Notes: generated by a model not told the origin, from the sequence alone. 64,000 bases of DNA from Fibrobacter succinogenes (GCA_902756345.1 CACVQR010000004.1:365417-429416); one strand, 5' to 3'. Counted from the stretch's first letter, positions 34,533 to 43,844 are shown. Translations and numbers: made by a program.

Positions 34533-36233
34533 CTAAAAAGTCTTCTTCGCCTGGCAAATAAAGCGGATGCGGTCATAGCCGCCGTTCACCGTTTCCATCA
34601 CTTCGTCGGCAAGCACATGCATGAGCGTGCCCGTCAGGGAAATGCCATACTTCGGGAACATCTGCGAGAACGAGGCGTCCCAAGTCCAGTCGCCCTTCAC
34701 GACCATCGGGTTCTTGCTGCGCAAATTCCACTTGGCATCGCTCCTGTAGCGAATCGAGTGTGAAATCTTGAAAGTCTTGTTCAAGAGCCAGTCGCCCATA
34801 AAGCCTGTGTAGAATTCCGCCGGAGTCACTTCGGCATTGTCCACCGGGCCTTCAATGTGTTCAAAGCCCGCCATCGCCGTAAACTTGAACATGTCGCGGT
34901 ACCAGGTATTCAGCCACAATTCCGCCGTCACGCCTTTAATCCAATCTTCAATACGATCGACGTCGCCATAGCGCGTGGTCAAATCGTATTTTTCACGATA
35001 GCGGATTTCCTCGACATCAAAAGTTTCGGCCCCATGTTCTGCCCACAGGCTTCCGCGTCCACCGATAGAAACAAAGCCACCCAACGTATCCACATACGAG
35101 GCATAAGCCTGAATCAAGTTCATCTGTCCATCGGCTGTCAAGTCAATTTCGCGGCCATCATAAAATTCTTTCGTATCGGCAAGCGGATTCAAGCGTGAGC
35201 CCGAAATATTCTTGACGCCCACCACGACACCCATGTTTTCGGGCGCCGGAGCCACAAACTGGATACTGTCCTGCACAAGCCAATCGCGTTCATTCACGCC
35301 AAAAGTCACATCGGCCGTCAAGCGCCCTACCGGTTGCACGCGCAATTCCATAAACGGCCACGCCACGCGATCTTCTTCAAGTTCGGTGTATACCGTCCCC
35401 TCGTCATCCACCGCGCGGAAAGCAAGTCCTGCCGCCACCTTGAAAACTCCCTTTTCGCAAGCCTTGCCGCACTTGTAGTAAACGGAGCCGTTCACTTCTT
35501 TGCGGCTACCCTCTTCCTTCTCGTGCAGGTTTTCGAACTCGATATCTTCGTAGGCGACAGTCATCGACAAATCCTTGATGTCGGCGCGCGCTTCTACACG
35601 GGGTTTGTAATGCGAAGGAATCCAGCGAGAAGTCGCCGTATACGTCCAGAGGTATTCTTCGCCCGCCAAGACCGAGGCGTTCACGAGCGAATTCGTGTAA
35701 CCGAGACCGCCGTAGGCCGAACTGAACATCGCCCAGTTTGCACCCAGGTGAGTGTAGTTGCCATTTACCATATCGCGGCGGTAAGCGTAGGCGCCACTAC
35801 AAAAGTGGTCATCCTGGAAAAGCCTCGCCGTTGCCCATAAGCCCTTGTAAGTCGGACTGCGGAAACCGCCTTCCAGAATCGGCGTTCTATTTTCAGGTCT
35901 ATTCTCTTCAGTGATAAAATCCTGGTAAATCAGGTCGCCCAGTTCATTACCCGTCTTAAGCCATACACCCGGTTCAAGCGGAGTCCAGCTCGGCGTTCCA
36001 GACCATCGATTAAACAGCAAGCGGTCACGCAGTTTCGCAGGAGTCCAAAGTTCGCTTTCCGAATGCACTCCGCCAGCGCCCATCACTCTATCAAACACGA
36101 ATGTCGGGCCACCAATCAAAAAAGTTCCGTCGGCGCGCGTTTCATATTCCATGCCTTCCATTTCGGCAGGCACCTGAGCCACGGCAATACCCGAAGCCAA
36201 AAGAAACGGCAAGGTCAAAGAACGATATTTCAT
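34533..36233 (-). CDS. Large outer-membrane beta-barrel protein
   Basis: 566 aa from ATG 36233. Signal peptide (LPFLLASGIAVAQ), then a ~100-residue N-terminal segment (GGPTFVFDRVMGAGGVHSES) and many alternating amphipathic strands consistent with a barrel of 16 or more strands: GLWATARLFQDDHFCSGAYAY, VEARADIKDLSMTVAYEDIE, AYASYVDTLGGFVSIGGRG and GISLTGTLMHVLADEV. It ends IRFICQAKKTF with a terminal Phe as in many barrel proteins. No family recognised. Its ATG overlaps the stop of the smaller barrel gene upstream (TAATG), so the two are coupled and may work together. Confidence 0.65.
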   Translation of the reverse strand: MKYRSLTLPFLLASGIAVAQVPAEMEGMEYETRADGTFLIGGPTFVFDRVMGAGGVHSESELWTPAKLRDRLLFNRWSGTPSWTPLEPGVWLKTGNELGDLIYQDFITEENRPENRTPILEGGFRSPTYKGLWATARLFQDDHFCSGAYAYRRDMVNGNYTHLGANWAMFSSAYGGLGYTNSLVNASVLAGEEYLWTYTATSRWIPSHYKPRVEARADIKDLSMTVAYEDIEFENLHEKEEGSRKEVNGSVYYKCGKACEKGVFKVAAGLAFRAVDDEGTVYTELEEDRVAWPFMELRVQPVGRLTADVTFGVNERDWLVQDSIQFVAPAPENMGVVVGVKNISGSRLNPLADTKEFYDGREIDLTADGQMNLIQAYASYVDTLGGFVSIGGRGSLWAEHGAETFDVEEIRYREKYDLTTRYGDVDRIEDWIKGVTAELWLNTWYRDMFKFTAMAGFEHIEGPVDNAEVTPAEFYTGFMGDWLLNKTFKISHSIRYRSDAKWNLRSKNPMVVKGDWTWDASFSQMFPKYGISLTGTLMHVLADEVMETVNGGYDRIRFICQAKKTF

Positions 36234-36838
36234 TACCAAAGCTTCCTTTCTACATAAATGCCTGCATACAACATATCAGAACGCTTAGGCAAGGTCCAAA
36301 TTTCTTCCCACATGAAGTTAAAACCCATGCGGAATTTTTCAAAATTCCAAAGTACCACGTTCAATCGGGCAAACCAACCGAATTCCGTTTCGTTGTCGCC
36401 CAAAGTGCCACCCGGTTCATCATAGATTTCATCTTTCACGATGTCATCATCTAAATCGGCACGAGTCCAGTTACAAGCAAAACCGCCACCAAGAACTATC
36501 GGGTGAATCGCCGGGAATCGCCAATCGAGTCCAAGCTTGCCCGAAGCCTGGTGCACGCCGTCATACGGTACCACATCTGGACGCGGCTTGAAATACGCGT
36601 AATGGAACATCACCACGCCATCGACATTTTTCCAGTACGAATAGCGAAAATTGAGTCCGCCATACATCGTATTGTAAGTGGCATCAATCAAGTCGCCAAA
36701 CGGATAAACCTCGCCGCCTTCAATTCCAAGATACACCTTCGAAAACGCGATGTCTTCTACTTTGGTTGAATCTTCTTGAGCCAGTGCAGCTAGCGCAAGG
36801 CTCGCAACCAGCAATAAAAGTTTTTTCAGCTTCCCCAT
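36233..36838 (-). CDS. Small outer-membrane beta-barrel protein
   Basis: 201 aa from ATG 36838 (AAAGGA upstream; the frame reaches 36931 but the signal peptide starts here: MGKLKKLLLLVASLALAALA). Eight-stranded-barrel-like pattern: FSKVYLGIEGGEVYPFGDLI, YGGLNFRYSYWKNVDGVVMF, PIVLGGGFACNWTR, FGWFARLNVVLWNFEKF and a last strand LYAGIYVERKLW ending in Trp. No specific family. Ten bases behind rsmB, one-base overlap with the large barrel gene, so fmt, rsmB and both barrels may be one transcript. Confidence 0.65.
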   Translation of the reverse strand: MGKLKKLLLLVASLALAALAQEDSTKVEDIAFSKVYLGIEGGEVYPFGDLIDATYNTMYGGLNFRYSYWKNVDGVVMFHYAYFKPRPDVVPYDGVHQASGKLGLDWRFPAIHPIVLGGGFACNWTRADLDDDIVKDEIYDEPGGTLGDNETEFGWFARLNVVLWNFEKFRMGFNFMWEEIWTLPKRSDMLYAGIYVERKLW

Positions 36839-36848
36839 AAAATCCTTT

Positions 36849-38093
36849 TTATTTTCGGCGCAATGCCTGAGCAAAGAACCCATCAAAGCGTAAATCTTCG
36901 GTGCCCGGGAACACCGACTCGCCCTTTTCAAATTCCGGATTTTCCTTCACGAACTTGTTCACAATCTTGGTCGTTTCTTCCGGGTCCGGGCTGCAAGTTG
37001 CATACACCAGAATTCCACCCGGCGCAAGCCTTGCCGAGGCGGCCTGCAAAATTTTGTACTGCAGTTCTGCCAGTTCCTTGATCGATTCTGGCGTCATGCG
37101 GTATACCGATTCCGGACGGCGCGCGATCACGCCCATGTTGCTGCAAGGAACATCGAGGAGAATGCGATCAAATTTGGATGAGCGAGTGTCATCCTGAGCG
37201 GAGCGAAGCGAAGTCGAAGGATCCAAAGCAAGTACATCACGGCATTCCACGCGCACATTCGTAAGGTCCAGGCGGTCCACGACATCGCGCATCTTGAGCA
37301 CGCGAGATTCCGACACATCGCTTGCTAGAATTTCGAGAGAAGAATCCATTTCGGCCATGAGCGCCGCCTTTCCGCCAGGGGCCGCGCATGCATCCCAAAC
37401 CTTGAGGCCGGGCTTCAAGTCCAGCAGTTTCACGACTTCGTAAGCCGAGGGATTCTGCATGCTGAATTCGCCCTTCGCAAAGGCTTCCGATTCCAGAATC
37501 GTCTTAAGTTTCGCATCCGCGGGCACTTGAATGTAGCGGTCATACAGAATGCTTGCGCCCGTGAGCCCGAGCTTTTGGGCAAGCACCGGCGCAGAAGTCT
37601 TCTGCAGATTCACCCGAATCCATTCCACGGGGCGCTCAAGCGTCGCCTTGGCAAGCGCTTCGGCGCGTGTACCGCCATAAATGTCGAACCACCTGCGCAC
37701 CAGCCATTCGGGCACCGAATTCTCGATGGACACGCGCCGCACCTTTTGAGGTGGGAGCGCCGGCAGCCCGGACTTGCGCGCGGCATGCAGCACTGCATTC
37801 ACCAGCCGCGCGGAACCTTCTTGAAGGTTCGCCGCCTTCGCAAGCTCCACGCTTGTCGAAACGGCGGCATGGTCCGGGATTTCCATAAAGAACATCTGGA
37901 AGATTCCCATTTCAAGCACCGTCGCCACTTCAAGCGAAGGCATTTTCTTTACAAGTGTCTTTAAAAAGTATTGCAGGTACAAATGCCTACGGCATACGCC
38001 CAAGGCAAGTTCCATCGCGAAAGGCGAAAGTCCGCTTTCCTTGATAAAGCTACCGTCCTTCTGCCAAAGCACAAGGACGCGGAATGCATCCAT
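36849..38093 (-). CDS. rsmB: 16S rRNA m5C methyltransferase RsmB/Sun
   Basis: 414 aa from ATG 38093; a TTG at 38126 would add 11 residues and overlap fmt. N-terminal NusB-like RNA-binding helices (1 to ~130: LEVATVLEMGIFQMFFMEIPDHAAVSTSVELAK), then a class I SAM fold: VWDACAAPGGKAALMAE, the catalytic DVPCSNMGVIARRPE with motif IV Cys, and ATCSPDPEET with the second Cys. It methylates C967 of 16S rRNA in E. coli. The stretch DPSTSLRSAQDDT just before FDRILLDVPC is encoded by a dispersed family A element inserted in frame. Follows fmt as in many bacteria. Confidence 0.92.
   Translation of the reverse strand: MDAFRVLVLWQKDGSFIKESGLSPFAMELALGVCRRHLYLQYFLKTLVKKMPSLEVATVLEMGIFQMFFMEIPDHAAVSTSVELAKAANLQEGSARLVNAVLHAARKSGLPALPPQKVRRVSIENSVPEWLVRRWFDIYGGTRAEALAKATLERPVEWIRVNLQKTSAPVLAQKLGLTGASILYDRYIQVPADAKLKTILESEAFAKGEFSMQNPSAYEVVKLLDLKPGLKVWDACAAPGGKAALMAEMDSSLEILASDVSESRVLKMRDVVDRLDLTNVRVECRDVLALDPSTSLRSAQDDTRSSKFDRILLDVPCSNMGVIARRPESVYRMTPESIKELAELQYKILQAASARLAPGGILVYATCSPDPEETTKIVNKFVKENPEFEKGESVFPGTEDLRFDGFFAQALRRK
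37188..37223 (+). repeat. Dispersed element family A, in frame inside rsmB
   Basis: GTCATCCTGAGCGGAGCGAA followed by GCGAAGTCGAAGGATC. 36 bases. On the rsmB strand it encodes DPSTSLRSAQDD. Confidence 0.85.
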
Positions 38094-38113
38094 TCTCTCT
38101 TTCAGCGATTCAT

Positions 38114-39040
38114 CTAGCAAAAGCAAAGTCCTTCGCGCTTCTGGATTCCGCGCATAAAGTCGGCCACCGGCATCGGCTTCTTGCCCTCGGCCTGAATCTC
38201 AATCACTTCGAGCACGCCTTCGCCCGTGCCCACGTAGAATCGGTCATCCTTGAATTCCACCGCGCCCGGGGCGAGTTTCGGGCCATTTTCTGGAGTATCC
38301 GTCTTGCGCAAGTAAACCATACGGCCACCCAGCTTTCCATAGCCACCCGGCCACGGATTGAAGGCGCGAATTCTGTTGTGGATTACCGCAGCGGGCAAAT
38401 TGAAATCGATCAAGCCTTCTTCTTTTTTCAGCTTCGGGGCGCCACTGGCCTGGGCATGGTCCTGCGTCAAGTCCTTTTCGCGACCTTCCAGCAACTGGTG
38501 GATTGCATCGTCCAGCGCTTCGCAGCCAGGCGCCACCATCTTTTCCAAGAGGCTCGCCGTCGTATCCTGATGGTCAATCACCACCGTCTTTTGGGCAAGA
38601 ATCGGGCCATGGTCCATTTTTTCGTCCAGGCGGAACACAGTCACGCCCGATTCTTTAAGGCCATCAGCAATCGCACGCTGCACAGGGGCAGCTCCGCGGT
38701 ACTTGGGCAACAAGCTTCCGTGAACGTTCACCGCACCATGCTTGGCGACCGCTAGAATATTCTTCGGCAAAATCGAATAGGCAACGACCACGAACAAGTC
38801 CGCATCGTAGGCGCGCAGGGCGTCCTCGAATTCGGGGGCTTTCAAGTCGGTCGGCTGGAGTACGGGCAGCCCGTATTCGAGGGCCAGTTGTTTTACTGGC
38901 GGCGGCGTTAACACGCGCCCACGCCCTGCCGGTCTGTCGGGTTGCGTCACCACAGCCACCACGTCAGCAAAGTCCGATTCCTTGAGATGCTTCAAAAAAC
39001 AAGCCGCGAATTCCGGCGTTCCCATAAATACGATTTTCAT
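38114..39040 (-). CDS. fmt: Methionyl-tRNA formyltransferase
   Basis: 308 aa from ATG 39040 (KIVFMGTPEFA, the canonical start; the open frame extends further). Formylates the initiator Met-tRNA using 10-formyl-tetrahydrofolate. Motifs: TQPDRPAGRGR, NVHGSLLPKYRGAAPVQRAI (catalytic Asn, His), GVTVFRLDEKMDHGPIL with the catalytic Asp and SLLEKM; C-terminal OB-like tRNA-binding domain (IRAFNPWPGGYGKL and after). Followed by rsmB, divergent from lrgA with only 42 bases between starts. Confidence 0.96.
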   Translation of the reverse strand: MKIVFMGTPEFAACFLKHLKESDFADVVAVVTQPDRPAGRGRVLTPPPVKQLALEYGLPVLQPTDLKAPEFEDALRAYDADLFVVVAYSILPKNILAVAKHGAVNVHGSLLPKYRGAAPVQRAIADGLKESGVTVFRLDEKMDHGPILAQKTVVIDHQDTTASLLEKMVAPGCEALDDAIHQLLEGREKDLTQDHAQASGAPKLKKEEGLIDFNLPAAVIHNRIRAFNPWPGGYGKLGGRMVYLRKTDTPENGPKLAPGAVEFKDDRFYVGTGEGVLEVIEIQAEGKKPMPVADFMRGIQKREGLCFC

Positions 39041-39082
39041 AACATGAAATATAGAATATACTTTTCTACATTTGCCCCCGTC

Positions 39083-39508
39083 ATGAGAATACCGCTCCAA
39101 CTTGCCGTGATTTTCGCCATTTGCGTCGCCGGAGAATTTCTCCACCGCATCGTAGGCGTGCCCCTCCCGGGGAACATTATCGGCATGGTCCTGCTCTTGA
39201 TTTTACTTTGTTCAAAAGTAATCAAGCCGGAGCAGATTTCTGGAGTATCGAGTTTTTTCCTGAACCACCTGGCCCTTTTCTTTTTACCGCCGAGCATTGC
39301 CATCATGGCCGTCGGCGACGAAGTCCTTTCCAAGTGGCCGCTTTTGCTGTTCCTCTGCATTGCCTTCACGCTTATCACCATTGCCGTAGGCGGCCGCGTT
39401 ACGCAATTGTTCATCCGTAAACAGGAATACCGCGAAAATTTGGCCCTGCGCGCAGAACGCCTCGCCGACCGAGCATCCCATAACAAGGCAAACGGGGGGC
39501 AAAAATGA
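39083..39508 (+). CDS. lrgA: CidA/LrgA family holin-like membrane protein
   Basis: 141 aa from ATG 39083; an in-frame ATG at 39044 cannot be excluded but would place 13 residues before the first membrane segment. Four hydrophobic segments: LQLAVIFAICVAGEFL, LPGNIIGMVLLLILLC, FFLNHLALFFLPPSIAIM and LLLFLCIAFTLITIAVG, matching LrgA/CidA. The signature GVPLPGNIIGMVLLLILL is clear. With LrgB it forms a pair linked to cell lysis control and, in several organisms, pyruvate or by-product transport. Stop overlaps the lrgB start (ATGA). Confidence 0.9.
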   Translation: MRIPLQLAVIFAICVAGEFLHRIVGVPLPGNIIGMVLLLILLCSKVIKPEQISGVSSFFLNHLALFFLPPSIAIMAVGDEVLSKWPLLLFLCIAFTLITIAVGGRVTQLFIRKQEYRENLALRAERLADRASHNKANGGQK

Positions 39509-40194
39509 ACGCCATCATCAATTCTCCCCTGTTCGGAATCTTGCTCACGCTAGTCACCTTCGAAATCGGCGTCACCATCAGCAAAAAATTCAAGTATTCC
39601 TTCCTGAATCCGCTCCTAATCGCAAACATCCTGATTGTGGGATTCCTGCTCATTACGGGAATCAGCCTCGAAAGTTACAATGTGGGCGGCGACTACATTT
39701 CCGTCATGCTCTCCCCCGCCACCGTAGTGCTCGCGGTTCCCCTCTACAGGCAGATTTCCAAACTCAAGCAATTCTGGAAACCGATTCTCGCCGGAATCTT
39801 TGCAGGTAGCCTCACCTCTCTTGCCTGCGTCATTGTCGTAAGCAAGCTTGTCGGTCTCAGTGAAACACTCATGCTTTCGCTCTTGCCCAAGTCCATCACG
39901 ATTCCCATGGGTTCCGTCGTGTCGGCTCAAATTGGCGGCATCCCGCCAGTCACCATTATCGCCATCACCATTACAGGAATCACGGGGGCCGTTTCCGCCC
40001 CTGCCGTATGCAGGTTCTGCCGCATCAAGCACAAGGTCGCCCAAGGTATCGCTATCGGCACCGCAAGCCATGCGCTTGGCACCACCAGGGCTATGGAAAT
40101 GGGCGAAGTCCAAGGCGCCATGAGCAGCCTTTCCATCGGAGTCGCGGGTCTATTTACCGCTATCGTCACCCCGATTATCATTAGCCTTATTTAA
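39505..40194 (+). CDS. lrgB: LrgB/CidB family membrane protein
   Basis: 229 aa, about seven membrane segments, typical LrgB length. Conserved LSPATVVLAVPLYRQ, LLPKSITIPMGSVVSAQIGG, ITGITGAVSAPAVCRFCRI, and GIAIGTASHALGTTRAMEMGEVQGAMSSLSIG. Translationally coupled to lrgA. Partner of the LrgA holin-like protein. No LytSR-type regulator is nearby, so control is unknown. Converges with the SagB-like gene with just six bases between. Confidence 0.93.
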   Translation: MNAIINSPLFGILLTLVTFEIGVTISKKFKYSFLNPLLIANILIVGFLLITGISLESYNVGGDYISVMLSPATVVLAVPLYRQISKLKQFWKPILAGIFAGSLTSLACVIVVSKLVGLSETLMLSLLPKSITIPMGSVVSAQIGGIPPVTIIAITITGITGAVSAPAVCRFCRIKHKVAQGIAIGTASHALGTTRAMEMGEVQGAMSSLSIGVAGLFTAIVTPIIISLI

Positions 40195-40200
40195 AAGATT

Positions 40201-41577
40201 TTAGGCCTTTCCCACCAGAATTTCGGCGACAATACTTTCGCCTTCAGGAATTTCGCACAGCTTTTTCAGCTCATCGTGATAGAAAAACCGCTCACAGCGA
40301 GTCTCCTTGCGAAGCATTTGCCCCGACAACTTCATCGATTGCGCTATATAGCCCGCATTCAAATTCATGTAACGGTACGCGCGTTCACCAAGCAAGTTGC
40401 AAGATTCGTTCAAATCCGCCGTAAGCAAGAGCGCAAATGCAGTATTCTCGGCCACTTCGGGCACCGCATGACACTTGGCAAATTTCTTGATGTTCAATAT
40501 CGCCGACTGCATAAACACCGACTTGCGAACAGGCACATAGCGATAAACACCCGGGTACACAAACATCACGTCAAAGGAGATCACCCAGATTTTTAGAAGC
40601 CCTGCACCGAACAAATTGATTTGCCCGACTTCAAGCCAGCGGAGCATACTCGAAAAATCATCCAGGTCAAAACCTACTTTTCTAAACGGGTGCTGATTCC
40701 TCGAAGACATTTCAATATCTTCAAGCTTACCCAAGTAGCTTGCCGCATCGTACTTGGCAGGCGTCAGTGGGAATTCTTCGCCCGGATACGCCTGGGCCGA
40801 AAGTCTACGAATGCGAATACATTTCGTAAGATCAGTAATGTTTTCGGCGCGGTTCTGACGCATGAACAAAGCCGGGTATCGGGCCGGATCGTAACCGATT
40901 TCCGTTTCCATCTCGCTACGGTTCGAATAAGCCGTCTCGCCGACACCTTCGTCCACAGAATCAAATGCCAGTTCGCTGTATTCCGGAAACACAGCCAAAG
41001 CTGCCAGCGGAATTTCCGTTACAGGCAAGTTGAGCGTCACAGCAATTTCGTCATCGACAAAACCGCCCAAAGCAAAGACCTTTGCACCCTTCGATTTCGA
41101 ATGGAGCATGACACTTGCGGCACAGGCACCCACGTCTTGCATCACCTGCGCATAAGCCGCTTCTCTATAATGCCAGACAGAGCGTTCCAAAAGGCCCGTA
41201 AAAATATAAATCAGCGGAGCTTCTTCTGCAAAATCCTTGTCCGGGAAGGCGGCCACAATCTTTTTCTTTTCTTCGCGGCCACCCACGCGAACCAATTGCC
41301 CCACCACATCGGGAACCTTGCTTTTGCCTACAGCATCATAAGCATAAACGCCATCGGGCACCTTTCGGCCTCGCACGACAACGTACACGCCCACCGGTTT
41401 TAAATTATCGCCAGACACGTAACCGAATGCAGGAATTTCACCTTGATGTAAGTCGATTCGGTTGCAACCTTTATAACGGCGATCCGGATTTTTCTGTGAT
41501 TCCCAACACACATCCACAGGCTTTTCCTTACGGACAAGGCAAATGGATTCGTGGTATTTCTCAGAAAAAAAGCGCAT
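40201..41577 (-). CDS. SagB/ThcOx-like nitroreductase-fold protein with two domains
   Basis: 458 aa. The N terminus (FSEKYHESICLVRK) resembles that of SagB-type dehydrogenases. First domain (to ~215) has GVYAYDA and the core HYREAAYAQVMQDVGACAASVMLHSKSKGAKVFALGGF, but lacks the usual first part of the fold. The second domain (~250-458) starts with IRIRRLSAQAYPGEEFPLTP and contains GVYRYVPVR and GERAYRYMNLNAGYIAQSM. SagB enzymes are FMN-dependent azoline dehydrogenases in RiPP maturation, but no cyclodehydratase, precursor peptide or transporter is nearby. A stand-alone oxidoreductase is as likely. Single gene. Confidence 0.7.
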   Translation of the reverse strand: MRFFSEKYHESICLVRKEKPVDVCWESQKNPDRRYKGCNRIDLHQGEIPAFGYVSGDNLKPVGVYVVVRGRKVPDGVYAYDAVGKSKVPDVVGQLVRVGGREEKKKIVAAFPDKDFAEEAPLIYIFTGLLERSVWHYREAAYAQVMQDVGACAASVMLHSKSKGAKVFALGGFVDDEIAVTLNLPVTEIPLAALAVFPEYSELAFDSVDEGVGETAYSNRSEMETEIGYDPARYPALFMRQNRAENITDLTKCIRIRRLSAQAYPGEEFPLTPAKYDAASYLGKLEDIEMSSRNQHPFRKVGFDLDDFSSMLRWLEVGQINLFGAGLLKIWVISFDVMFVYPGVYRYVPVRKSVFMQSAILNIKKFAKCHAVPEVAENTAFALLLTADLNESCNLLGERAYRYMNLNAGYIAQSMKLSGQMLRKETRCERFFYHDELKKLCEIPEGESIVAEILVGKA

Positions 41578-41741
41578 TTAAACGAAATAATAGCAAAAAA
41601 AAGCCCAAAAAGGTGCAACACACCCGATACACCCACGCAAAAACAAGCCAATTTACTAAGTTCATTTTGTCTATTTAATAATAGATTTAAGGCAAAAAGG
41701 GAATTGGGACAACCCAAGGTTTCAAACACAATGAGGTTCAC

Positions 41742-43751
41742 ATGAATTTCAAAACTAAATCAAGTTTAGCACTCTCTGCAGCAGCGCTTCTTTTCTTGAG
41801 TGCCTGCGGCGACGATTCCAGCAAGACGGCTGCCCCCGACGAACCGGCAGTAAATCCGACTGATTCGACGACTATACCCACCCCGCTTCCGACGGATTCC
41901 ACCACGGTTCCGGCAGATTCTACCGCCAATCCAACCGATTCATCTGCAGCGACAAATCCGACAGTGGATCCGTCTACCCTTCCGGCTGAAGGCCCCATCA
42001 CGCTTCCCGAAGGCAAGGGCCTCCTGGTTGACGACTTCGAAGACGGCGACAATCATTCTGCAACCATCGACAACTATTGGTACACTTACAGCGATAACGA
42101 CAACGACGGTGCCTCTGTCATCACGACCCCAGTAAACGAAGACGGAGACATAATCGCTGGCGCCGTCAACAACGGGTCCAAATACGCCCTGCAAGTCAAC
42201 TACACGCTCGACAAGGGCGAATACGCATACGACCCGTATGTGGGTTGGGGCATTCAGGTTGCCGAAGACGATGCCAACGGTCGTTTCGGTGGCATTACCT
42301 ACTGGTACAAGGGTGGCGCACACGAAGTCCATATCGAAATTTCCGATGTCACGGACTACGACGTTCACCTGGCAAAGGTCAAGGCCTCTCGCACCTGGAC
42401 CCAGGCCGTCATCCGCTTCAAGGACTTGGTCCAAGGCGGCTGGGGCGTAGAAGTCCCATTCGATGCCAAGCACATCAAGGCAATCAGCTTCCAGGCCAAG
42501 GGTAACGCCAAGGTCACTAGCGATTCGCTCTTTATCGACAACATTTACCTGCAAGACACTTCTGAAGTCGAAGCGGACAAGCCCGACATGACCATCAACG
42601 ATCCGGTCATTCCGACGGTTGAATTCACCGAAGCAGAAATCACGGTCTCGAACCCGTTGCAGGCAAAGGCCATGAAGTACCTGAACAAGGGTATTAACTT
42701 CACGAACTGGCTCGAAAATGCCGACGGCAAGTTCAAGGAATTCGTCTTTGACGAAACCGACATCAAGCTTTTGGCCGACAACGGTATCAAGAGCCTTCGT
42801 TTGCCGATTGACCTTGACCTGTACGCCACCAACCGCGACGCATTTGTCAAGGACACCTCGGGAACCGTCAAACTCGCCTTTGACGACAGCACGCTCTTTA
42901 CCGTTCTCGATTCCTTCGTGGAATGGACCGGCAATCACAACATGTCGTTCGTGATCGACTACCACGAATACGACAACAGCTACAACGCCACCAGCGCCAA
43001 GGATAACAAGTATATCCAGATGATGGCCGAAACCTGGAAGCACGTAGCCGCCCACTATGCCGAAAATACCCGCGAAGACATCTTCTTCGAATTGCTGAAC
43101 GAACCCGACATGAGTGCCGGCAAGGTGACCGCCGCCCAGTGGACAGTCGCCGCCCAGGCCATGATCGATTCTATCCGCAGCGTCGACAAGAAGCACACGA
43201 TTCTCTTCGGTGATGCCCAGTGGTATTCGATCAGTTTGCTCGCCAAGCGCACCCCGTTCACCGACGACAACATCGTCTACGTGATTCACACCTACGAGCC
43301 ATTCGCCTTCACCCACCAGGGTGGTTCCTGGACCGACTACGCCACCATCAAGGGAATCCCGTTCCCCTACGATCCGGCCAAGTGGTCTACGGTTTCCGGC
43401 GACTTCGGTGTCACCAAGAGCACTCAGTCTTATGTGAAATCGGCTATCAAGAACTACTACAAGACTGGCAGCAAGGAAGCCATCATGGAACAGATTCTCA
43501 AGGCCAAGAAGTGGGCTGCAACCAACAATGTTCCGGTCATCATCAACGAATTCGGCGCATTGAACCTCCGCTCCACTGCTCAGGATCGTTTGAACTATCT
43601 GACCGCCATGCGCGAAATCTGCGACACGCTCCAGATTCCTTGGACCCACTGGGGTTACACCGGCAACTTCTCGCTGTTCGAAGGTGATCTCAAGGGAACC
43701 AAGCTCATCGACGGTATCGACAAGGCCCTTGGCCTCGGCGCCGCTGAATAA
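41742..43751 (+). CDS. GH5 endoglucanase lipoprotein with CBM11/CIA30-like module
   Basis: 669 aa. Lipobox FLSAC; Pro/Thr/Ser/Asp linker to ~85 (PTDSTTIP repeats); a CBM11/CIA30-like beta-sandwich (about 95-270: LLVDDFEDGDNHS, FGGITYWYKGGAHEVHIEI, SDSLFIDNIYL); a GH5 catalytic barrel (about 305-665: NKGINFTNWLEN, DIKLLADNGIKSLRLPIDLD, DYHEYDNSYN). The acid/base is Glu454 in FELLNEPD and the nucleophile Glu603 in VPVIINEFG. It should cut beta-1,4-glucans or related plant polymers, anchored in the outer membrane. CBM assignment is tentative. Start ATG 41742; strong terminator after the gene. Confidence 0.92.
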   Translation: MNFKTKSSLALSAAALLFLSACGDDSSKTAAPDEPAVNPTDSTTIPTPLPTDSTTVPADSTANPTDSSAATNPTVDPSTLPAEGPITLPEGKGLLVDDFEDGDNHSATIDNYWYTYSDNDNDGASVITTPVNEDGDIIAGAVNNGSKYALQVNYTLDKGEYAYDPYVGWGIQVAEDDANGRFGGITYWYKGGAHEVHIEISDVTDYDVHLAKVKASRTWTQAVIRFKDLVQGGWGVEVPFDAKHIKAISFQAKGNAKVTSDSLFIDNIYLQDTSEVEADKPDMTINDPVIPTVEFTEAEITVSNPLQAKAMKYLNKGINFTNWLENADGKFKEFVFDETDIKLLADNGIKSLRLPIDLDLYATNRDAFVKDTSGTVKLAFDDSTLFTVLDSFVEWTGNHNMSFVIDYHEYDNSYNATSAKDNKYIQMMAETWKHVAAHYAENTREDIFFELLNEPDMSAGKVTAAQWTVAAQAMIDSIRSVDKKHTILFGDAQWYSISLLAKRTPFTDDNIVYVIHTYEPFAFTHQGGSWTDYATIKGIPFPYDPAKWSTVSGDFGVTKSTQSYVKSAIKNYYKTGSKEAIMEQILKAKKWAATNNVPVIINEFGALNLRSTAQDRLNYLTAMREICDTLQIPWTHWGYTGNFSLFEGDLKGTKLIDGIDKALGLGAAE

Positions 43752-43778
43752 TAAACTTCAACATCATTAGCTCCTTGG

Positions 43779-43812
43779 GCCGCGCAACCATTACAGGTTG
43801 CGCGGCTTTTTT
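43779..43812 (+). terminator. Terminator after the GH5 gene
   Basis: GCCGCGCAACC / GGTTGCGCGGC perfect 11-bp stem, loop ATTACA, then six T. Confidence 0.95.
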
Positions 43813-43844
43813 ACCCCCCCCCTTTTTTGTATATTTTAAACACT
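43807..43844 (+). promoter_or_regulatory. Promoter with a nine-C tract upstream of the outer-membrane protease
   Basis: Nine C (43814-43822) followed by TTTTTTG and a TATATT -10-like box at 43830-43835, ten bases before the ATG at 43845. No ribosome site, so the message may be nearly leaderless. The C run would lie in the -35/-10 spacer. Confidence 0.5.

Noticed and set aside
41551..41745. RiPP precursor next to the SagB-like gene
   Set aside because: The open frame overlaps the promoter and 5' end of that gene, lacks a leader-core layout with Cys/Ser/Thr-rich core and a ribosome site.
41940..43649. Open frame of 569 codons opposite the GH5 gene
   Set aside because: Antisense shadow; Val/Gly-rich composition typical of reversed coding DNA.
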